This document shows positions 26,046 through 33,947 of a stretch of 34,299 nt of DNA, piece after piece. The stretch is from positions 1-34,299 of the forward strand of contig JAISEK010000172.1 of the NCBI GenBank assembly GCA_031264145.1, read 5' to 3'. The DNA is from Deltaproteobacteria bacterium (GTDB taxonomy: Bacteria > Desulfobacterota > Desulfarculia > Adiutricales > Adiutricaceae). The notes under the pieces were generated by a model, which worked only from the letters and a program-made list of their open reading frames with translations, searched no databases and was not told where the DNA came from. The position numbers were made by a program, and so were the translations under genes. The number at the start of each line of letters is the position of its first letter. Position 1 is the first letter of the stretch.

Positions 26046-27164
26046 CTAGTGGAAAGCCAGCTTGTAGGTGAACTTCACCTGGCAGCCCTGCCCGGGGCCG
26101 GTGACGACATCGACCTGGCCCAGGTGCCGGGTGACCAGGGCCATGACCGTGGTCAGCGAGAGGCCGACCCCGACCTGGCCCTTGGTGGAGAAGAGCGGCT
26201 CGAAGGCATGGCGCCTGACCCGCTCGTCCATCCCCCGGCCATTGTCCCTGACGGAGAAATCGAGGTACTCGCCACGACGGCCCGCCGTGACGATGATCCT
26301 GGGATCGGGGCTCTGGGCCACCGCCTCCAGGGCGTTCTTCAGGAGGGCCTCAAGGATGGAGAGGAGGTCCTGGCGGACCACCTTCTGCGGCTCCAGGCTG
26401 CGCGCCTCGTTTATGAAGGAAAGGCCGTCCAGGATCCCCGGGGACACGGAGAACTCGCCGGCCGGGCCGTTCCTGAGCCTGTCCCGGACCGACTGCCAGG
26501 CCTCATCGACCACGGAGGAGACCAGGACGCTCTTTTCGGCCTCCTGGCTGCCCCCCCCGGTCATGCGGCCCAGATTCTCCAGAAGCCTCATGGCCTCGGC
26601 CAGGCTGCCCAGGCCGTCATCCAGGTATTCCCCGCGCTTTTCCTGGCTTTGGCCGGGATTGCCGAAGTCTATCAGGCCCAGGGATCCGGCCACGGCCGAG
26701 AGGATGTTCTTGAAATTGTGGTCCAGCCAGCCCGCCAGCTCGGCCTGGGCCTCAAGGCGGGTCCTCAGCTGCTCGGAGGCCTCCTTGGCCTTCCTGGCCG
26801 AAAAGCGGCTCATCAGATCATCCACCAGAAAAGGCAGATCCGAGAAAAACGTCCGGCCCTTGACCACGTAGTCGAAGGCCCCCATGGTCATGGCCCGGCG
26901 GGACAGGGCCTCGTTGCCCAGACCCGTGGTCATCACCACCATGGCCCCAGGGGACAGCCGCAGGAGCGCCTCGAGGAGACTGATGCCGTCCCCGCCGGTA
27001 AGGAAATAGTTGATCATGACCAGATCGGGCCGCCTCTCCTGGAACATGGCCAGGGCCTCGGTCTGGACTGAGGTCACCAGCGTCTCGTGGCCGGCCTTTT
27101 CCAGGGTGGCCGCCACGTAGTCGCCGGTGACCTTGTTGCGCTCGACTATCAATATCAAGGCCAC
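26046..27164 (-). CDS. degenerate receiver domain fused to a histidine kinase
   Basis: A 372-residue soluble two-component protein. Residues 1-118 form a CheY-like receiver, 125-200 a dimerisation/His helix pair and about 255-370 a HATPase domain. The likely phospho-accepting His is His149 in LDHNFKNIL; the ATP-binding motifs are LLKNALEA (Asn277), DNGRGM (307-312) and GVGLSL (332-337). The receiver is unusual: where LxxD-xxLP--DG is expected it reads MINYFLTGGDG, so Asn52 (codon AAC) replaces the phospho-Asp, and the acidic pair is VERN instead of VDD. The conserved Thr (MTTG) and Lys102 remain. It may be a pseudo-receiver acting as a protein-binding input. The GTG at 27164 has GAGGA at 7 bases. 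It starts 1 base after the lspA stop, so it is coupled to lspA. The partner regulator is not in the window. Confidence 0.88.
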   Translation of the reverse strand: MALILIVERNKVTGDYVAATLEKAGHETLVTSVQTEALAMFQERRPDLVMINYFLTGGDGISLLEALLRLSPGAMVVMTTGLGNEALSRRAMTMGAFDYVVKGRTFFSDLPFLVDDLMSRFSARKAKEASEQLRTRLEAQAELAGWLDHNFKNILSAVAGSLGLIDFGNPGQSQEKRGEYLDDGLGSLAEAMRLLENLGRMTGGGSQEAEKSVLVSSVVDEAWQSVRDRLRNGPAGEFSVSPGILDGLSFINEARSLEPQKVVRQDLLSILEALLKNALEAVAQSPDPRIIVTAGRRGEYLDFSVRDNGRGMDERVRRHAFEPLFSTKGQVGVGLSLTTVMALVTRHLGQVDVVTGPGQGCQVKFTYKLAFH

Positions 27165-27165
27165 G

Positions 27166-27738
27166 TCAAATCCTCGTCGGGTTTTTGGGACCCGCCCCCT
27201 TCCTTCCCAGCCGGTCCCCCCGCCCCGGCTTGGCCTGTCCCGTCCTGGGCTCGCGCCTGGCGCTCCTGACGGTCAGGACGATCAACAGGCCCAACCCGAC
27301 GCAGATGGCGGCGTCCGCCACGTTGAAGGCTGGCCAGTGCCTGTCCCCAAGGTGGAAGTCCAGGAAATCGACCACCGCCCCGTAGCGCAGACGGTCGTGG
27401 ACGTTGCCCAGGGCCCCGCCCACGACGAGCCCCAGCGAGACCAGGGTGCCCCTGTCCCTGGGCCCGGCCAGGCGGTAGAACCAGAAAAGCGGGATCATCG
27501 ACAAGAGGGCCAAGCCGGCCATCTTGAGGCCTTGGGCCTGGCCGTCGCCGGAAAAGAGGCTGAAGGCCGCGCCCGGGTTGTGGGTCAGGACGAGATTGAG
27601 GAAACCCGTGACGGGACGGGAGATGGCGGCGTCAAGATGCGCCTTCGCGAAGGCTTTCGTCAAAAGGTCGAGGGCCAGGCAGGCCGCGGCCGGGCACAGG
27701 ACCAGGACCGACTTGGCTTTGGGGGGGAAAAATGACAA
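27166..27738 (-). CDS. lspA: lipoprotein signal peptidase LspA (signal peptidase II)
   Basis: Inner-membrane aspartyl peptidase that removes signal peptides from prolipoproteins after lipidation. The 190-residue product has four expected membrane segments and the conserved blocks LTHNPGAAFSLFSG (51-64), GNVHDRLRYGAVVDFLDF (111-128) and AFNVADAAI (137-145). The catalytic dyad is Asp124 and Asp142. A basic C-terminal tail of about 30 residues (RREPRTGQAKPGRGDRLGRKG) extends past the last membrane helix and is longer than usual. The start is TTG at 27738 with GGAG about 10 bases upstream. The kinase gene begins 1 base after its stop, so they form an operon. Likely clients here are the lipoproteins at 5.3-5.9 and 19.1-19.6 kb. 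Confidence 0.95.
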   Translation of the reverse strand: MSFFPPKAKSVLVLCPAAACLALDLLTKAFAKAHLDAAISRPVTGFLNLVLTHNPGAAFSLFSGDGQAQGLKMAGLALLSMIPLFWFYRLAGPRDRGTLVSLGLVVGGALGNVHDRLRYGAVVDFLDFHLGDRHWPAFNVADAAICVGLGLLIVLTVRSARREPRTGQAKPGRGDRLGRKGAGPKNPTRI

Positions 27739-27893
27739 AAAGGGACTCCGGATGGGCCGCCCCTCCCTGGGCAGCCTTTGATGGCCATAAGGCGGGGAAG
27801 AGGCTCCCTGGGCTTCTCGGCCTTTTCACCAGACCGCCATGGGGCCTGGAGGGACGACGATATCCGATGGGGACTGGCCGATCCGGCCAATGG

Positions 27894-28754
27894 CTAACTG
27901 ATGGAAGTGATGTCGCACAAGCTGGCTAGCTTGGGCTCGAGCGTTTCAAGGATGGGCAAGAAATCGGTCTTCCGCAGGCCCAGCATCTCCCAGGCGGCCA
28001 TCGAAATCGGGGGGACCAGCATGTCGCCGGCGTTGCCGAAGCCCTTGGCCCGGATGATGATGTCGGCGATGTGGACGATGGCCGTGCACTCCGGCTTCAA
28101 GACGGCCTTCTCGGGGCGATGGTGGAGGCGCATGGGCTCGGCCAGGCTCTCCGGGAGGTTCCAGTGCTCGGCCAGCCATTGGCCGAGCTCGCTGTGGTCG
28201 AAATCAAGAAGCTGGTTCTCGGCCTCGTAGAAGAGGACGTCGCCCGAGGAAACCTTGGCCATGATGAGGCGCATCTCCTCGGGGAGGTTAAGGGCCAGCA
28301 CGACCTTGCCCAAGTCGTGCAGGAGGCCGGCCACCAGGATTTCCTCGGCATCGTCCCGGCCCAGCAGCGTGGCCACCGCCCCTGAGGCGGCAGCGCAGCC
28401 GATGGAGTGCTCCCAGAGCCCAGCCATGCTTTTCTGGATCATGTCGAAAACGCTCGACGTCAGGACCAGGCCCTTGACCACCTCGAAGCCCAGGATGACC
28501 AGGGCCTGGGAGATGGAGCTGATCTTCCTGGACATGCCGAAAAAGGCGCTGTTGGCCATGCGCAGGACCTTGGCCGACAAAACCTGGTCCTGCGAGATCA
28601 GGCGGCCGACCTCCGCGGCGCTGGTCTCCGGGTTTTCCACCATGCGGGAAATTTTAGCCACGATGCCGGGCACGGTCGGAAGGTTCTTGATCTTCCTGAC
28701 CTCCCGTTTGACCTGGAGCCGGTCCTGGACTTGCTGCTGCTGTTGGTTGGCCAT
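27894..28754 (-). CDS. HDOD domain protein
   Basis: A 286-residue protein made almost entirely of one HDOD domain (about 20-215), a family related to HD phosphohydrolases and found in signalling. The core reads NLPTVPGIVAKI (24-35), a SQDQVLSAKVLRMANSAFFG stretch (54-73), LVILGFEVVKGLV, and AGLLHDLGK (142-150) with His146-Asp147. Most HDOD proteins lack full HD catalytic sets, so it is more likely a signalling or scaffold protein than an enzyme. The N-terminus is a Gln-rich stretch (ANQQQQQVQ). The ATG at 28754 is the only good start; the nearest GGAGG is about 16 bases upstream, so initiation probably depends on coupling to the gene ending 10 bases before. Confidence 0.9.
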   Translation of the reverse strand: MANQQQQQVQDRLQVKREVRKIKNLPTVPGIVAKISRMVENPETSAAEVGRLISQDQVLSAKVLRMANSAFFGMSRKISSISQALVILGFEVVKGLVLTSSVFDMIQKSMAGLWEHSIGCAAASGAVATLLGRDDAEEILVAGLLHDLGKVVLALNLPEEMRLIMAKVSSGDVLFYEAENQLLDFDHSELGQWLAEHWNLPESLAEPMRLHHRPEKAVLKPECTAIVHIADIIIRAKGFGNAGDMLVPPISMAAWEMLGLRKTDFLPILETLEPKLASLCDITSIS

Positions 28755-28764
28755 GGCGGTGATG

Positions 28765-29157
28765 TCAGGCCTCCGTGCCCGCTGCCCCTGGCACCTCTTC
28801 GTGGGCCTCGACGACGGCAGGCGGTTTTTCCATGAGGGCCAACGTCTCGTCCCTTTCCCTTTGGGCCATATAGAGCATGGTCTTCTTCAGGGCCATCAGC
28901 ACGGGCGACTCGGCGACCCGGACGAACCTGGCCTCAAGGTCGTCCACCTTTTTCTGGAAATCATCCATGACCTCCTGGGTGGTCCTGGACTCGTCCTCCT
29001 CGATGACCACCGTGTCAATGTTGAGGCGGACCAGCATGCGCAGCAAGCCCTCGGTGATCTCGGCTCCTTGCCCGGCCAGGAGCACACCGTCGTGGCGGGT
29101 GAGCTTCTCGGCCAGGACCTGGCCTGGAACAGCCTTGTCAATGGGGATGCGTTTCAC
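28765..29157 (-). CDS. small partner protein of the HDOD gene (HD-GYP N-terminal-like segment)
   Basis: A 130-residue cytoplasmic protein. Residues 1-53 (KRIPIDKAVPGQVLAEKL...GVLLAGQGAEITEGLLRML...IDTVVIEE) resemble the short N-terminal segment found in many HD-GYP phosphodiesterases (DUF3391-like pattern PGMVLAEDV...LL--G--LTE--I--L---GI--V-V). Residues 55-110 are a charged helix, probably coiled coil. The C-terminus is acidic and Pro/Ala-rich. There is no HD domain in this chain. Its stop lies 10 bases before the HDOD start, so the two could form one functional unit from split parts. The GTG at 29157 has GAGGAG at 5-6 base spacing. The function is not known; the pairing is what I can support. 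Confidence 0.75.
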   Translation of the reverse strand: MKRIPIDKAVPGQVLAEKLTRHDGVLLAGQGAEITEGLLRMLVRLNIDTVVIEEDESRTTQEVMDDFQKKVDDLEARFVRVAESPVLMALKKTMLYMAQRERDETLALMEKPPAVVEAHEEVPGAAGTEA

Positions 29158-29970
29158 TATTCTCCTCTTTTGGGGAGCTGGGACATCATAGTCCCTTACT
29201 TAAGCTAGACATTAACTGGACTAATAAATATAAAGCATTAAAATGCATATAAAAGACCAGAAAATCATTAACTAAGCCTTAAACGCCATGCATTAAACAA
29301 AAGCAATCTGTTCCACGAGTATTCAAGCCTCGCTATAGACCAATATATATTTATATAAAATTTGATGATGCTGCAAAAACCCTGAAAAAAAACAAAATTT
29401 GACCTCTATTATCAAGGCTCTTGTCCAGCAAAACTCAAAAAAACGGGTTTTTACATGACCACCAAATTCGTTTCTCCGAACCGACGTATCCTCTCAACAA
29501 TGGGCTTGGCCTTGGCTCCAAGCCTGGAATATGTTCCTCCCAATTTTGGACGAAGGGACTAAATTCCCGATTTTTGGGGCAAGTTGGCCGAAACTTAAGC
29601 TTCTTGGCCCTGTTTTTGAAGGTCTGGATTTTTCCAGGGCAAAATTGTAGAATTGGCAGGGTCAGGGACTTTAGTGGGATTACGCCGGGGACCGTCCCGG
29701 CTGGCATTATACCACGTTTGGCCATTTAAAGGGCCCCTCTCTCCCTGGGGACGGGCCAGGCTCCTGGTCCGGATCCGTGCCACAAGTCTGGAGAGATCCG
29801 TCAGACGATGCAAATAACTGAAAAACTTCTTTGATTCTACCCCAGGCATGGCCCAAAGTCCAGATTCTATTTCCCCCAGGCCTTTGGCGGGCAAGGGATC
29901 CTCGGCCATTCCTGGGCTCGTCCGATCCAACCCGGACGATCAGGTTCTTTTCGATAGAAAGCGAGCTAGA
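29158..29970. other. long AT-rich intergenic region
   Basis: About 800 bases dividing the minus-strand block from the plus-strand block. Bases 29160-29450 are strongly AT-rich, hold the second copy of the dispersed repeat (29367-29428), and probably contain the HDOD operon promoter. Bases 29435-29730 have overlapping open frames on both strands of about 100 codons with no recognisable domain or ribosome binding site; I regard these as non-coding or repeat-derived. A hairpin GCCGGG..CCCGGC occurs near 29685-29702 without a T-run. Confidence 0.45.
29367..29428. repeat. dispersed intergenic repeat, copy 2
   Basis: It has the same ordered blocks as 208-283: TGCAAAAACCCTG, an A-rich spacer, ATTTGACCT, CTATTATCAAGGC and CCAG. 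This copy is shorter in the spacer. It sits in AT-rich non-coding DNA about 200 bases upstream of the HDOD operon start. Confidence 0.55.
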
Positions 29971-30201
29971 ATGGAACTCACCTGTGAGGACTGCGGAGCC
30001 CCAATCCCCAGCGATTCTTGCGACAAGTGCAACAATCAGGCCCCCCTGTGGGCCAAATTCTGCCCACATTGCGGAAACGATCTGGCCACCAGGCGGTCAG
30101 TCGCCAAGAGCAAGTCAGCCCGCCAGCTTTGCTCCGACGAGAGCTGCATCGGCATCATCGGCCCCGACGGCGTCTGCACCGAGTGCGGCCGGCGCCCCTA
30201 G
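29971..30201 (+). CDS. small double zinc-ribbon protein
   Basis: A 76-residue protein with ten Cys. CEDC (5-8), CDKC (17-20) and CPHC (32-35) come first, then a basic linker, then LCSDESCIGIIGPDGVCTECGRRP near the C-terminus. Two zinc-ribbon knuckle pairs can form. The final CIGIIGPDGVCTECG motif is one I associate with small deltaproteobacterial zinc-ribbon proteins; the function is unknown, possibly nucleic-acid or protein binding. The ATG at 29971 begins directly before the first ribbon; the upstream in-frame ATG at 29848 would add 41 unstructured residues. The ribosome binding site is weak (GCGAG), which leaves the start uncertain. Confidence 0.68.
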   Translation: MELTCEDCGAPIPSDSCDKCNNQAPLWAKFCPHCGNDLATRRSVAKSKSARQLCSDESCIGIIGPDGVCTECGRRP

Positions 30202-30219
30202 CGCCCCGCATCGTCCGGC

Positions 30220-30411
30220 ATGAAGCCCCTGCCCGGCCCCATCCCCTTCGGGGCCATGGCGGCCTGGGCCAGGGCTCCGCCGCCGCCGCGGGCGCCGCGG
30301 CCGGCTTTTGACGCCTGCCCCCAATGTTGGGTGAACGCCGGCCATTGGCTTCCCTGCCCCTGCTGGGGTGCCGGGAGAGAAACCAAACGCCGATGGTTGC
30401 CTTTGGGCTGA
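30220..30411 (+). CDS. possible 63-residue Cys/Trp-rich small protein
   Basis: A short frame beginning 18 bases after the zinc-ribbon gene. The N-terminal half is Pro/Ala-rich low complexity. The C-terminal half contains ACPQCWVNAGHWLPCPCWGAG followed by a basic RETKRRWLPLG tail, with Cys arranged CxxC...CxC like a minimal metal knuckle. Being next to another Cys-rich small gene makes it worth recording. There is no clear Shine-Dalgarno site and no family I recognise, and GC-rich DNA gives spurious frames easily, so this is tentative. Confidence 0.35.
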   Translation: MKPLPGPIPFGAMAAWARAPPPPRAPRPAFDACPQCWVNAGHWLPCPCWGAGRETKRRWLPLG

Positions 30412-30572
30412 CCGGCTTGTCCTGGCCTATTTCTGCGCCTGGGTGGCCAGACTACTGACTGCTCGTTCACTGTACGCCAACCAGGAGTTTTCCGCGTTCC
30501 CAGAAGACACCCGCGCCCAGTGACGCCCGATTCCCAGGGCTATCGCCCATCGCCTTTTTTCCTGGAGACCCT

Positions 30573-30950
30573 ATGCCCCTCTTGCTCATCGTCGGCGGAT
30601 TCCTAATCCTGGGCGGTCTGGCCCTGCTCATAGTCTGGCTGAATGAATTCCTTCTGGTGTTCAAGGCTTTCCTTCCCTTGCTGGTCATATCCCTGGGCGG
30701 CCTTCTGGCCTATTTCGGCTGGGAGGAGCGCAAAGACTCCCAGAGAGCCTTCCTCGACTTCTCCTCCCCGGACGAAGCCAGCCGGTATCAGGCCGAGGCC
30801 TTGGCCTACCAGGAGAAAATCGACAGCCTGGGTGGCCGGGGGTCCCAGGAGTCGCCTGACGGGGTCACTGATGGCCAGGCCCCCCCTGCCGGGCCACCGG
30901 ACGAGGCCGAGGACGGAGAACGCGCCAACCTGGACAAGACGGCCGGGTGA
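30573..30950 (+). CDS. small two-helix membrane protein
   Basis: A 125-residue protein with two predicted membrane helices (about 3-24, LLLIVGGFLILGGLALLIVW, and 28-48, LLVFKAFLPLLVISLGGLLA) and a hydrophilic, acidic C-terminal tail from residue 51, rich in Pro, Gly, Asp and Glu. The short charged turn between the helices places both ends on one side, probably cytoplasmic. The ATG at 30573 has CTGGAG 6 bases upstream. I do not recognise a family. It is apparently monocistronic, between the Cys-rich genes and the AraC regulator. Confidence 0.68.
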   Translation: MPLLLIVGGFLILGGLALLIVWLNEFLLVFKAFLPLLVISLGGLLAYFGWEERKDSQRAFLDFSSPDEASRYQAEALAYQEKIDSLGGRGSQESPDGVTDGQAPPAGPPDEAEDGERANLDKTAG

Positions 30951-31218
30951 GACGGCCACCACCCGCTGCTCTTTCGGGCCGTCCCGCCCTTTCCGCTTGG
31001 GCCGCTTTGGCGTTGGTCTTTCTCGCTGGCCAGGGGCCGGTCCGCCCCTGGCGGCAGGCCCAGTCGGGGCCCTGACCAGGGGGTCCGGGTTCCCCCGCTT
31101 CTTTTGGGTTTTCGCTACGTTTTAATTTATTGTTTCTATTTTATGATTATATTGGCTTAATTTTATCTCTATAGACTTTATTTTGGCTGCCGGCCCGAAA
31201 CGGACCTCGCTGGGATCC

Positions 31219-32217
31219 ATGGGCCCAGCCGACATTTCGCTCATAAGTGGCCAAATGACTGGATTATTCCTGCATGATCCCGTGGAAAGAGGCATATTCG
31301 ATCTTCTGGTCCAGAGATGCGCGGCCATGGCCCCGTCACCAGGCCGGCACGCCACCGGCATAAACCGTCTCCACCTGGTCCGCTTTGACGCCAGCCATGA
31401 CTACGTGAGCTTCATCCTGCAGCCATCGATCTGTTTTTACATCCAGGGCATCTGCGAAAACGACTTCGCCAGCGTGCACTGCATCATCTATTCCCGTTCC
31501 TACTCCATCATCGGGGCCCAGCTGCCCATCCAGACCCGCATCATCGTCCAGCCCGGCCGCTCGTTCCTGGCCCTTGTCCTCAACTTCGACCTTGAGATCG
31601 TGAAGGCCCTCTGCGCCATGGCGCCCAGGCCGCCCATCAACCTGAGGATCGACAAGTCCGGGTTGTCTTTCGGTTCCATCAGCGTCGAGTTGTCCCTGCT
31701 CCTCCTCGACCTCCTGGACTGCCAATACGAATGCGATACCGATCTGGGCCTAATCCCGCCGGCGATCCTCAACCTCTACCGCTTTTTCCTGGCCCTCCCG
31801 CAGGGAGAGCTCCTCTGGAGGCTGGCCGCCACGGGAATGATGAACGTGACCCAATCAATAACCTGGCTCAACGACCGCTACAGAGAGGACGTCTCCGTCT
31901 CAAACCTGGCCGCCGTGGCCGACATGCCCCTGACCTCCTACCACAGGCACTTCAAGGCCCTGACGTCCCTGAGTCCCCTGCAGTACATAAAGCTGGTTAG
32001 ACTCTTTGAGGCCAGAAGGCTCATGTTGTTTTACGGCAAGACGGCCACCCAGTCCTGCCTGGAAGTGGGCTATGAGAGCGCCTCCCAGTTCAACCGGGAG
32101 TACAAGCGGTTTTTCTGCCAGCCCCCGCACAAGGACGTGCGCTACACCCTGCGGTACAACGCGCCTATCTACCAGCCCCTGCGGCTAAACCACCCCTACC
32201 TGTCGAACCGGCGCTAG
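31219..32217 (+). CDS. AraC-family transcriptional regulator
   Basis: A 332-residue regulator. Residues about 25-190 match the AraC N-terminal domain type (YqhC-like), with the run LHLVRFD...SFILQPSICFYIQG (51-77) typical of small-ligand or aldehyde-responsive members. Residues 213-310 are the double helix-turn-helix, with NLAAVADMPLTSYHRHFKAL (229-248) and an ARRLML...VGYESASQFNREYKRFF block (265-299). The ATG at 31219 follows TGGGA; TTG 31183 would add 12 residues. The 100 bases upstream are AT-rich and probably hold its promoter. The flavin oxidoreductase gene follows 243 bases downstream in the same direction, and related YqhC-type regulators commonly control an adjacent oxidoreductase gene; that link is inference here. 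Confidence 0.9.
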   Translation: MGPADISLISGQMTGLFLHDPVERGIFDLLVQRCAAMAPSPGRHATGINRLHLVRFDASHDYVSFILQPSICFYIQGICENDFASVHCIIYSRSYSIIGAQLPIQTRIIVQPGRSFLALVLNFDLEIVKALCAMAPRPPINLRIDKSGLSFGSISVELSLLLLDLLDCQYECDTDLGLIPPAILNLYRFFLALPQGELLWRLAATGMMNVTQSITWLNDRYREDVSVSNLAAVADMPLTSYHRHFKALTSLSPLQYIKLVRLFEARRLMLFYGKTATQSCLEVGYESASQFNREYKRFFCQPPHKDVRYTLRYNAPIYQPLRLNHPYLSNRR

Positions 32218-32460
32218 ACCATTCCGGGGGCCTTGGCGGCCTCTCCCCAGGTGGTCGCGACGCCCCCCGCCAGGCCGGGGCCGGAAATGCTTCCCCGGCC
32301 GTGGGGGCTTTCCCCCAGGCCGACGCTGGCCTGGCCGTCTCGGCCAGGCGGCAAGCCCCTGGCCAGAAGATCGCGGGCATGCGGCATTGGCATGCCCCGT
32401 ACTGGACAAACCCCTACGACGGTCCTTCCCCCCGGCGGACAGGCAAAGGCAGGTGAACTG

Positions 32461-33435
32461 ATGAAATCATTGTTCGAGGGCACGATCCTGGGCTCCATGG
32501 CCATGGGGAACCGCTTCGTCAGGGCGGCCGTTGGCGAGAAGACGGACGATGGGGCGGTCAACGCCCAAATGCTCGGGCTATACCGGGAATTGTCCAGGGG
32601 AGGGGCCGGGACCCTCATAACCGGGCTCACGCTGGTCAGCCAGACCGAGCGGACCTACCCCATCCTGGCCCTCAGCGAGGACTCCCTGCTGGACGGCCAC
32701 CGGGAACTGACGGCCCTGGTCCACGGGGAGGGCGCCAACATCATCTCGCAGCTGGTCCACGTGGGCTCGTTCGCCCTACACGGCCGGCGGGCGGAGAGGC
32801 TTCTGGCTCCCAGCGCGGTCACTCACCTGAAATCAGGCCAGACACCCAAGGAGGCCAGCGAGGACGAACTGGGGACCATACGGCGGGAATTCGCCCAGGC
32901 CGCCCTCCGGGCCAAGGAGGCTGGCTACGACGGCGTGGAGATCCATGGGGCCCACTGGTTCTTCCTGAGCCAGTTCATGTCCCCCCACTACAACCGCCGG
33001 ACGGACCGATACGGCGGCCCGGTCGAGAACAGGGCCCGGATGCTCCTTGAGACCTACGGGGCCATCAGGGAGGCCGTTGGGCCAGGCTTCCAGGTCTGGG
33101 CCAAAATCAACGTGACCGACGGCTTTGAGGGCGGCGTCACCCTCGATGATTGCCTTTACCTTGGCCGGGAACTCTCAAGGCTGGGCCTGGACGCCATAGA
33201 GATAAGCGGCGACTGGATGGCGCACGGGGAGGACGGCGGCCCCTTCTTCAAGACGGAGGCCACGGCCATGGCGGCGGCCTCCAGGGCGGCCATAATCTTG
33301 ACGGGCGGAAACCGCGACCCGCGGACCATGTCCGTGATTCTGAACGAGACCGGCATAGCCTACTTTGGCCTGGCCAGGCCCCTTATCAGGGATCCTGGCC
33401 TCATTAACTCCCTCAAAGGGAAAATGGACCTCTAG
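32461..33435 (+). CDS. Old Yellow Enzyme-type NADH:flavin oxidoreductase
   Basis: A 324-residue FMN-dependent TIM-barrel ene-reductase. Motifs: start segment LFEGTILGSMAMGNRFVRAA (4-23), SQLVHVGS (96-103), EIHGAHWFFLSQFMSPHYN (160-178) with the substrate-binding pair His162 and His165, then RRTDRYGGPVENRARMLLE, AKINVTDG, and the FMN-phosphate region LTGGN (280-284) with FGLARPLIRDPGL (302-314). It is single-domain. It stops right after IRDPGLINSLKGKMDL, without the Cys-rich tail that starts the Fe-S region in larger members. Substrates may be alpha,beta-unsaturated carbonyls or other electrophiles; not determined. The ATG at 32461 has AGGTGA 5 bases upstream; a long in-frame extension to 32233 is not convincing. 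It is possibly controlled by the AraC-family gene upstream. Confidence 0.93.
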   Translation: MKSLFEGTILGSMAMGNRFVRAAVGEKTDDGAVNAQMLGLYRELSRGGAGTLITGLTLVSQTERTYPILALSEDSLLDGHRELTALVHGEGANIISQLVHVGSFALHGRRAERLLAPSAVTHLKSGQTPKEASEDELGTIRREFAQAALRAKEAGYDGVEIHGAHWFFLSQFMSPHYNRRTDRYGGPVENRARMLLETYGAIREAVGPGFQVWAKINVTDGFEGGVTLDDCLYLGRELSRLGLDAIEISGDWMAHGEDGGPFFKTEATAMAAASRAAIILTGGNRDPRTMSVILNETGIAYFGLARPLIRDPGLINSLKGKMDL

Positions 33436-33947
33436 AGGCGGGTGATGAGGGGGGACTGGCGAATCCCGCCGCCGGCAGCCATCCAGACAGGCCCAGCCGA
33501 TGGCAGGAATGGCCCGGCACCGGACATCCAGGCCGCGACCATCTCGGCTTTGTCCAGCGTCCAGCAGCAGGTCATGGCCCGTCCCATGAGGCCCGAGGTC
33601 TCCCCTGCCGTGACGCCGGGGCGTCCCAGATGTCAAGGGGGAGGCCCAAGAACCGATCTGCCGGCGACAGTCTTCGATGATGCCTTTGCCTGCCTTTCAG
33701 GAACTATAAAACACCAAAGAACATGCAAAGATATATTTAATGATGATATCTTTCAAAATCAACAATCTTTGGCAGATGCGAAACACAGATGGCTGAAACC
33801 TTGACCAAGGGGAAGCCGGTCAAATTGATTGGCCATGATGATGGCGCATAACCAGGGCGGCTGCCAAAAATCGACCGACACCTGGAAAAAAATGGCCATG
33901 CCTTACCCAGGGCCTTGAGCCGGCCCTTCGCCAACAGGCCAGACCAT
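33436..33947. other. intergenic region after the flavin oxidoreductase
   Basis: About 510 bases with no supported gene. Bases 33690-33790 are AT-rich and contain a hairpin, AAAGATAT (33727-33734) with ATATCTTT (33746-33753), loop 11 bases. It could be a terminator for either neighbour or a regulatory hairpin, but no T-run follows directly. Confidence 0.4.

Noticed and set aside
29435-29729. Overlapping ~100-codon frames on both strands in the AT-rich gap
   Set aside because: No ribosome binding site, no recognisable domain, and both strands equally open; left as unassigned intergenic DNA.
33175-33804. Frames over and after the 3' end of the flavin oxidoreductase gene
   Set aside because: Those overlapping the gene are shadows; the plus frame from 33442 has no ribosome binding site or domain and runs into AT-rich non-coding DNA.
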